This document shows, one piece after another, positions 7,647 through 11,557 of a stretch of 11,557 bases of DNA. This DNA is from Nitrospinaceae bacterium UBA3496. Its GTDB lineage: Bacteria; UBA8248. The position numbers were made by a program, and so were the translations under genes. Numbering within the stretch: the first letter of the stretch is position 1; the number at the start of each line of letters is the position of its first letter. The stretch is from NCBI GenBank assembly GCA_002377645.1, contig DFQF01000075.1, positions 1 through 11,557 on the forward strand, written 5' to 3'. The notes below the pieces were generated by a model. The model had not been told where the DNA came from, did not search any database, and was given only the letters and a program-made list of their open reading frames with translations.

Positions 7647-8726
7647 ATGTTTAAAAAAGTGTCTTTAGCAGCATTTGCATTACTTTTTTCAATCAGTTGT
7701 TTTGGATTGAATCAAGTTAATGCCGCATCTGAAAAATTGATTCAAGACGCAAAGAAAGAAGGTAAGGTTGTTTTATATCATAGCCTTAGCCGTAGAGTGT
7801 TAAAAAAATTGGTTAAAGGTTTTGAGAAGAAATATGGTATTAAAGTTAAGTGGACTAGAAAAGGAACTGGTGGAATTATAAGAATGGTAACCGCCGAAAA
7901 AATGGCTGGTGCTCTTAAATGTGACATAGTTTCTACTGGTGATCCTACAGTTTTTATAAGATGGCAGAAAGAAGGTTTGTTGAAGAAGTATGTTACTGGA
8001 AATACTTCCTCTTTTCATAAAGGATTGGCAAATCCAGAAGGTTGGATAACTCCATCTAGAACAACAATTGGTTCGATGGGATACAATACAAAGAATGTTA
8101 AAGATTCTGAAGCACCAAAAAGTTGGAAAGATGTCTTAGACCCAAAATGGAAAGGTCGTCTGGCTATCGTTGATCCTAGGAAAAGTGGTCCAGCAAGGTG
8201 GTGGATGGCTGGAATGGTGAAACGTTTTGGTTGGGAATATTTTCAAGAACTAGCAAAAAATAAACCTCTTTTATTGAAAGCTACTTCTACTGCAGCACTT
8301 GCTTTAATCAATGGTGAAGCAGACGTTCTAGTCATAGCAAATGAACACGATCTTGTAAGAAGAAAAGCAAAAGGACAATCTGTATCTCCTGTCTATCCAA
8401 AAGAGGGTATCTCGAAAAAGACTAGTCCTGTAGCAATTTGTGCAAATCCACCAAATCCTAATGCTGCAAAATTATGGATAGATTGGGAAAGTTCTGCAAA
8501 AGTGCAAGCGCTTATGACAAAAGATGGTGGATATCCTCCAACGAGAACAGATGTTAAGTCATACCACCCTAGAGATCCAAAGCTTACTGCTCCAGAAAAT
8601 CTTCTTGGATTTAGTCAGAAGAATTTCATTAAAAACAAAAGAAAAATGCTTAAGAAATTTGGAAAGATTATGAAAGGTATGAAAGTTCGTATTTACAAGA
8701 AGAAGAAAAAGAAGAAAAAGAAGTAG
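7647..8726 (+). CDS. Secreted ABC solute-binding protein (FbpA/AfuA-like, COG1840 type) with poly-lysine tail
   Basis: This 359-residue periplasmic-type protein captures the substrate for the permease/ATPase just upstream. A Sec signal peptide is clear: MFKK, a hydrophobic core at about 6-20, and a likely cleavage after VNA (residue 26). No lipobox cysteine follows, so it should be free. The mature part has the family pattern: 'GKVVLYHSLS' at 39-48, 'MGYNTKNV' at 144-151, 'SWKDVLDPKWKGRLAI' at 159-174, 'PPNPNAAKLWIDW' at 268-280 and 'GGYPPTRTDV' at 294-303. The Tyr-Tyr pair that binds iron in FbpA is absent, so a ferric substrate is not supported and a small organic or phosphorylated ligand is equally possible. 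The last 35 residues are strongly basic and end in nine consecutive lysines, which is unusual for this family. Shine-Dalgarno AAGGGGG (7633-7639) supports the start. Two terminator hairpins follow. Confidence 0.92.
   Translation: MFKKVSLAAFALLFSISCFGLNQVNAASEKLIQDAKKEGKVVLYHSLSRRVLKKLVKGFEKKYGIKVKWTRKGTGGIIRMVTAEKMAGALKCDIVSTGDPTVFIRWQKEGLLKKYVTGNTSSFHKGLANPEGWITPSRTTIGSMGYNTKNVKDSEAPKSWKDVLDPKWKGRLAIVDPRKSGPARWWMAGMVKRFGWEYFQELAKNKPLLLKATSTAALALINGEADVLVIANEHDLVRRKAKGQSVSPVYPKEGISKKTSPVAICANPPNPNAAKLWIDWESSAKVQALMTKDGGYPPTRTDVKSYHPRDPKLTAPENLLGFSQKNFIKNKRKMLKKFGKIMKGMKVRIYKKKKKKKKK
8697..8723 (+). repeat. Purine-only AAG/AAA codon run encoding nine lysines
   Basis: A 27-base stretch made only of A and G forms nine Lys codons immediately before the TAG stop of the binding-protein gene. 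It behaves as a simple-sequence tract of AAG units mixed with AAA, so slipped-strand length change is conceivable. Three-base steps would alter only the tail length, whereas single-base slips would change the stop. Confidence 0.85.
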
Positions 8727-8768
8727 TAATGTGAAGTTTTAATTTTATAAAATTAATTTGTTCGTGGT

Positions 8769-8807
8769 GTTAACCTGGGCAGTTTTGTACTGCCCAGGTT
8801 AACTTTT
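8769..8807 (+). terminator. Rho-independent terminator 1 after the importer operon
   Basis: A perfect 15-base stem (8769-8783 with 8789-8803), GC-rich at its centre, has a five-base loop and is followed by TTTT (8804-8807). It lies about 40 bases after the binding-protein stop and should end the permease-ATPase-binding protein transcript. Confidence 0.9.
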
Positions 8808-8814
8808 CAATATT

Positions 8815-8844
8815 ATTCCATCTGTATTCGAGATGGAATTTTTT
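8815..8844 (+). terminator. Rho-independent terminator 2, in tandem with the first
   Basis: A nine-base stem (8815-8823 with 8831-8839) with a seven-base loop is followed by TTTTT (8840-8844), only 11 bases after the first terminator. It is a smaller but complete hairpin plus U-run, and would act as a backup to terminator 1. Confidence 0.7.
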
Positions 8845-8890
8845 CAAATCAAATTTTGTTCTGAAAATTGAATTGTTTTGTTCTTCTTGC

Positions 8891-8897
8891 AAAGGAG
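8891..8897 (+). promoter_or_regulatory. Shine-Dalgarno that decides the start of the first CMD-pair gene
   Basis: AAAGGAG lies seven bases before the ATG at 8905. The open frame extends upstream to a TTG at 8878, but that would place this strong site inside the coding sequence. The downstream product beginning MNKETLEEK also lines up with the neighbouring paralogue, which begins MNSESYEEK. Confidence 0.8.
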
Positions 8898-8904
8898 TAT
8901 TTCG

Positions 8905-9741
8905 ATGAACAAAGAAACATTAGAAGAAAAAGTCCAAAGGGCTAAAGAAAAGATTCTCCCTGTTTGGGATGAGGCAACCCCAGACAAAAGTCTCGTAAAT
9001 TTTGCTATTGAATGGGACTATGAATATGAAGAGTTGTATAGATCCTCAGGATGGGGGTTTTTTTCTGCAGATAAGCCTAGACATTTGGATCATAAGACCA
9101 GAGAAATGATTGTATGTGCACTCCTAGCATTTAGAGATAGACCTGGGGCATATCAGCATGCAAAAAATGCCTTGAGGCAGGGCGCTACAATTAATGAACT
9201 TATGGAAGTTTTTTCAGTCGCAGTTTTCCCGGGTGGTGGACCAACCAGGGTGGTAGGATTAGAAGGCTTAAGGAAGATAGTTGAAGAGGAAGATGGTCAT
9301 GCTCCTATAGAAAGAGAGGCTAAAAGTGATTCAGAAATAGAAGAAGACTTTTCAAATGAATCAAGAGAAGAAAAAGTTGAAAGAATTACAAAGAAGATTC
9401 ATTCAGACATGGGATATGAAGACGAAAATATATCGTTTGGTGTTGAATTGGATCCAGATTTTTTTGAGGTTTATTCGAAGGTCTACTGGGGATTTTTTGA
9501 ACAAGAAAGATGTCATTTGGATCCAATTGTGAGGGAGATGGTTCTTCTTGTAGTGATGACTTTCAGAGGTCTCAGGGAAGAAGCATACCAGCATGCCAAG
9601 AAAGCTTTGAGACTTGGTGCTACTATTCATCAACTTTTGGAATGTCATGAAGTGTGTATTCCCCCTGCTGGTCTAGGTCAATTGCATGAAGGTTTGAGAA
9701 CATTGAGGATTATTTCCGAGGAAATGAAAAACGAAGACTAA
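8905..9741 (+). CDS. Tandem didomain carboxymuconolactone decarboxylase (CMD)-like protein, copy 1
   Basis: This 278-residue soluble protein contains two CMD/AhpD-fold domains, about 35-128 and 178-272, joined by an acidic linker (about 128-158). Each domain shows the family core LDxxxREM (61-68, and 205-212), a conserved His (H85, H230) in 'AYQHAK', 'GATI..L.E', and a glycine- or proline-rich turn (FPGGGP at 108-113, IPPAG at 252-256). The CxxC-xxx-H redox motif of AhpD is missing in both, so peroxidase activity is not supported. The pattern is closer to gamma-carboxymuconolactone decarboxylase, where the His and the Arg-Glu region line the active site. The first-domain turn keeps more glycines than the second, which may mean one catalytic and one structural half. 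It follows the tandem terminators, and no convincing own promoter was seen between 8845 and 8890. The reaction is unknown. Ring-cleavage lactone or similar chemistry is only a guess. Confidence 0.85.
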   Translation: MNKETLEEKVQRAKEKILPVWDEATPDKSLVNFAIEWDYEYEELYRSSGWGFFSADKPRHLDHKTREMIVCALLAFRDRPGAYQHAKNALRQGATINELMEVFSVAVFPGGGPTRVVGLEGLRKIVEEEDGHAPIEREAKSDSEIEEDFSNESREEKVERITKKIHSDMGYEDENISFGVELDPDFFEVYSKVYWGFFEQERCHLDPIVREMVLLVVMTFRGLREEAYQHAKKALRLGATIHQLLECHEVCIPPAGLGQLHEGLRTLRIISEEMKNED

Positions 9742-9778
9742 GTTTAATGATTTTAGAATCTTAAGAAAGGAAGATGGA

Positions 9779-10609
9779 ATGAATAGTGAAAGTTATGAAG
9801 AAAAGGCATTGAGAGTGGCAGAGATTTTCAGAAAAGAAAGAGATGGAACAACCGGTTTCGATAACTTGCTTTCCTTCGGTGCTTCTTTAGATCCAGATTA
9901 TTTTGAAGCGTACAGATATAATGGATGGGGATTTTTCACACCTCAAAATAAAAGACATTTAGATCATATGACAAGAGAAATGATTGTATGTGGAGTACTT
10001 TCTTTTCGGGATAGACCAGGAGTTTATGTACATGCAAAAAATGCATTGAAAGAGGGGGCTACACTTAATCAACTATTGGAAGTTTTTGAAGTTGCTCTTT
10101 TCCCGGGGGGCGGGCCTTCTAGGATGGTAGGACTGGAGACTTTGAAGAGGATAGTAGATGAAGACCCGAGTTTGGTTCGTGAAAAACGCCCTTGGAGATT
10201 TGATGCAGAAGAAGTAGCTAGAAATGTTCCAGAAAATGAGACAAAAGAAGAAAAGATTAAAAGAGTTACTGAAACGATAGAGGAGGCAAACGGGTATGTG
10301 GATGAAGCAATTGCATTTGGCGTAGAACTCGATCCAGACTATTTTGAGATTTATTCTAGGATGCATTGGAGTTTCTTCGAAGAAAAAGAAGGGTTTTTAA
10401 CTCCAATACAAAGAGAACTGATAGTTATGGCAGTGTTTGCTTTCAGAGGTTTTAGAGAAGAGTTGTATTTTCATTCGAAGAAAGCGCTTCGTTTAGGAAC
10501 TTCTATGGAGCAATTGCTTGAATGTTTCCAAGTTTGTGTTCCTCCTGGTGGGATTGCTTTATTGCACGAAGGGCTGAGAACACTTAAGAAGATTCACGAT
10601 GAGGGTTAA
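9779..10609 (+). CDS. Tandem didomain carboxymuconolactone decarboxylase (CMD)-like protein, copy 2
   Basis: This 276-residue paralogue of the preceding gene has the same order: CMD domain 1 (about 36-128), linker, CMD domain 2 (about 180-272). It shares LDHMTREM at 61-68, H85 in 'YVHAKNAL', FPGGGP at 108-113, H232 in the second domain, and VPPGG at 254-258. By hand alignment residues 61-128 match copy 1 at about 49 of 68 positions, far closer than either domain is to its partner within one chain. The CxxC motif of AhpD is again absent. The second-domain core reads LTPIQREL, a weaker match to the LDxxxREM consensus. Shine-Dalgarno AAAGGA (9766-9771) is seven bases before the ATG. The gene lies 37 bases after copy 1, and its TAA stop (10607-10609) is 12 bases before the transporter start, so all three are probably one transcript. 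The two copies may form a hetero-oligomer, but that is inference. Confidence 0.85.
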   Translation: MNSESYEEKALRVAEIFRKERDGTTGFDNLLSFGASLDPDYFEAYRYNGWGFFTPQNKRHLDHMTREMIVCGVLSFRDRPGVYVHAKNALKEGATLNQLLEVFEVALFPGGGPSRMVGLETLKRIVDEDPSLVREKRPWRFDAEEVARNVPENETKEEKIKRVTETIEEANGYVDEAIAFGVELDPDYFEIYSRMHWSFFEEKEGFLTPIQRELIVMAVFAFRGFREELYFHSKKALRLGTSMEQLLECFQVCVPPGGIALLHEGLRTLKKIHDEG

Positions 10610-10621
10610 TGAAAAAATATT

Positions 10622-11503
10622 ATGGAATATGGACAGCTAGCTGTAATTTTTGGATTAATAACTGCTCTCCTCACAGCATCTTTTCAGATTGTTGTCAGAA
10701 AGGGTAAGGACTTTGGTAATGCTCTAACAGGAGTATTGATTGGCCTTATAGTGAATTTCCCAATTATGGTTGGTATTTCTTATGTCACATGGGAGCCTGA
10801 ATGGTTTAATGCAAAAGCTATAATGATTTTTGCGGCTACTGGCATTTTTGGTCCGGGGTTGGGTAGATTCTTTCTGTTTATGTCTATACATAAGATCGGT
10901 GTAGCTATTACATCTCCTCTGCTTTCTTGTACTCCTCTTTTTAGTGCTGCTCTAGCGTTTGGATTATTAGGTGAAAGACCGGATTTTTACATTTGGGTAG
11001 CTACATTCTGTGTTTTTTTTGGTTGTCTTGTCATTACATTTAAAAGAGAGGAATTCCCTGGCTGGAAACCTCGCTACTTGTGGCTTCCAATTTTAGCTGT
11101 TCTTTCTTTTTCTATAGGAAATGTTTTGCGTAAACATAGTTTAAACGTTTTACCTGCCCCGATTTTTGGAGGGACAATTACTTACATTACAGCAATGTCG
11201 AGCCTTATTTTGTTGTCTTTTTTTCTGCCTTCAGATATGAAGCCAAATCTTAAGGCAAAAAAAGGTTGGGTTTTTTGGGGTTTTTGTGGTTTTATAAATA
11301 TGCTTGCTTTTATATGTAGATGGATAGCTACTAAATATGGAGATCTAACTGTAGTTATTCCTTTATTTGCTTCATCTTCCATCTTTGCACTTTTTCTTAG
11401 TAGTTTTCTGCTTCGTGATATAGAGAAAGTTACCAAATGGAGCTATCTTGGAACTATCTTGATAATTTTAGGAGTTGTTTTGATAGGGATTAGTTCTTTT
11501 TAG
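10622..11503 (+). CDS. EamA/DMT-superfamily transporter
   Basis: This 293-residue integral membrane protein has about ten hydrophobic helices in two homologous halves, the usual size and layout of EamA (RhaT/YdcZ-like) drug/metabolite carriers. The family signature appears twice: 'SPLLSCTPLFSAALAF' at 98-113 with 'GERP' after it, and 'VIPLFASSSIFALFLS' at 245-260 with 'RDIEK' after it. Each is followed by a final helix. Conserved charged residues lie at the ends of the helices. These carriers usually move small polar metabolites by proton or ion coupling, often outward. The substrate is not shown by the sequence. It starts 12 bases after the second CMD-pair gene and has only a distant GAGG (10601-10604), so translation may depend on coupling to the gene upstream. 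No terminator hairpin follows within the window. A role in exporting a product of the CMD enzymes is inferred only from position. Confidence 0.9.
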   Translation: MEYGQLAVIFGLITALLTASFQIVVRKGKDFGNALTGVLIGLIVNFPIMVGISYVTWEPEWFNAKAIMIFAATGIFGPGLGRFFLFMSIHKIGVAITSPLLSCTPLFSAALAFGLLGERPDFYIWVATFCVFFGCLVITFKREEFPGWKPRYLWLPILAVLSFSIGNVLRKHSLNVLPAPIFGGTITYITAMSSLILLSFFLPSDMKPNLKAKKGWVFWGFCGFINMLAFICRWIATKYGDLTVVIPLFASSSIFALFLSSFLLRDIEKVTKWSYLGTILIILGVVLIGISSF

Positions 11504-11557
11504 TCTTCTTTTGAAATGAGATAAATAGTTCCTCGAGTTTTTCAATTGTTTGTTTTC
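11490..11557 (-). CDS. Possible 3' end of a convergent minus-strand gene (partial)
   Basis: A minus-strand frame is open from the right edge for 21 codons and stops at TAA (11492-11490), overlapping the transporter's 3' end by 14 bases. The residues KQTIEKLEELFISFQKKTKK read like a charged amphipathic C-terminal helix rather than noise, and there is no sense-strand gene here beyond 11503. It is too short to identify. It could also be a chance open frame. Confidence 0.4.
   Translation of the reverse strand, partial: KQTIEKLEELFISFQKKTKKN

Noticed and set aside
4818..8726. Ferric iron importer (FbpABC) as a firm functional name
   Set aside because: The class match is good, but the binding protein lacks the Tyr-Tyr iron dyad and the neighbours are catabolic, so only the class is claimed.
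8878..8904. Upstream TTG start extending the first CMD-pair protein by nine residues
   Set aside because: It would place the strong AAAGGAG site inside the gene and breaks the N-terminal alignment with the paralogue.
9403..10366. Minus-strand open frames inside the two CMD-pair genes
   Set aside because: Similar shadow frames occur at matching places in both paralogues because the sense genes are homologous. They have no start signals or domain features.
8905..10609. AhpD-type alkylhydroperoxidase activity for the CMD-pair proteins
   Set aside because: None of the four domains has the CxxC-xxx-His motif needed for AhpD-type redox chemistry.
10609..10622. ATG at 10609 as the transporter start
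   Set aside because: It is in a different frame from the transporter. The transporter frame has a stop at 10610-10612, so the ATG at 10622 is the first possible one.

Overview
The window is AT-rich bacterial DNA that is almost entirely coding. It has short intergenic gaps, Shine-Dalgarno sites ahead of most genes and factor-independent terminators. The gene content is a Gram-negative-type set: periplasmic binding protein-dependent ABC importers, a cleavable Sec signal peptide on the binding protein, and soluble catabolic enzymes. I cannot name the genus. An AT-rich, possibly marine proteobacterium-like lineage is an inference only.

Layout, left to right. (1) On the + strand, the 3' part of a LivG-type ABC ATPase is followed 16 bases later by an M20-family metallohydrolase, and the unit ends at a strong terminator (about 2000-2042). 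(2) On the - strand, a classical SDR oxidoreductase (4584-3820) lies upstream of a CocE/NonD-type alpha/beta hydrolase (3783-2041), in one likely transcript. (3) A 233-base divergent control region (4585-4817) contains several inverted repeats and one plausible sigma-70-like promoter. (4) On the + strand is a complete importer of the FbpABC/AfuABC/PhnSTV-like class: fused double permease, TOBE-containing ATPase and secreted binding protein. It is closed by two consecutive terminator hairpins (8769-8844). (5) On the + strand, two paralogous proteins each hold two carboxymuconolactone-decarboxylase-like (CMD) domains, followed by a ten-helix EamA/DMT transporter. (6) The last bases may hold the 3' end of a convergent - strand gene.

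Inferred logic: the window looks like an accessory catabolic/transport region. A small organic compound would be imported by the binding-protein system, acted on by an esterase/amidase-like CocE hydrolase, an SDR and CMD-fold proteins, and a product or analogue moved by the EamA carrier. The shared divergent control region is the best evidence that the SDR/hydrolase pair and the importer belong together. The substrate is not determined by the sequence. The most unusual points are altered metal-site residues in the M20 protein, a nine-lysine C-terminal tail on a secreted binding protein that lacks the ferric Tyr-Tyr dyad, and the tandem pair of didomain CMD proteins without the AhpD CxxC motif. 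No gene-free stretch exceeds 300 bases. I saw no tRNA, rRNA, CRISPR array, insertion sequence or integrase.
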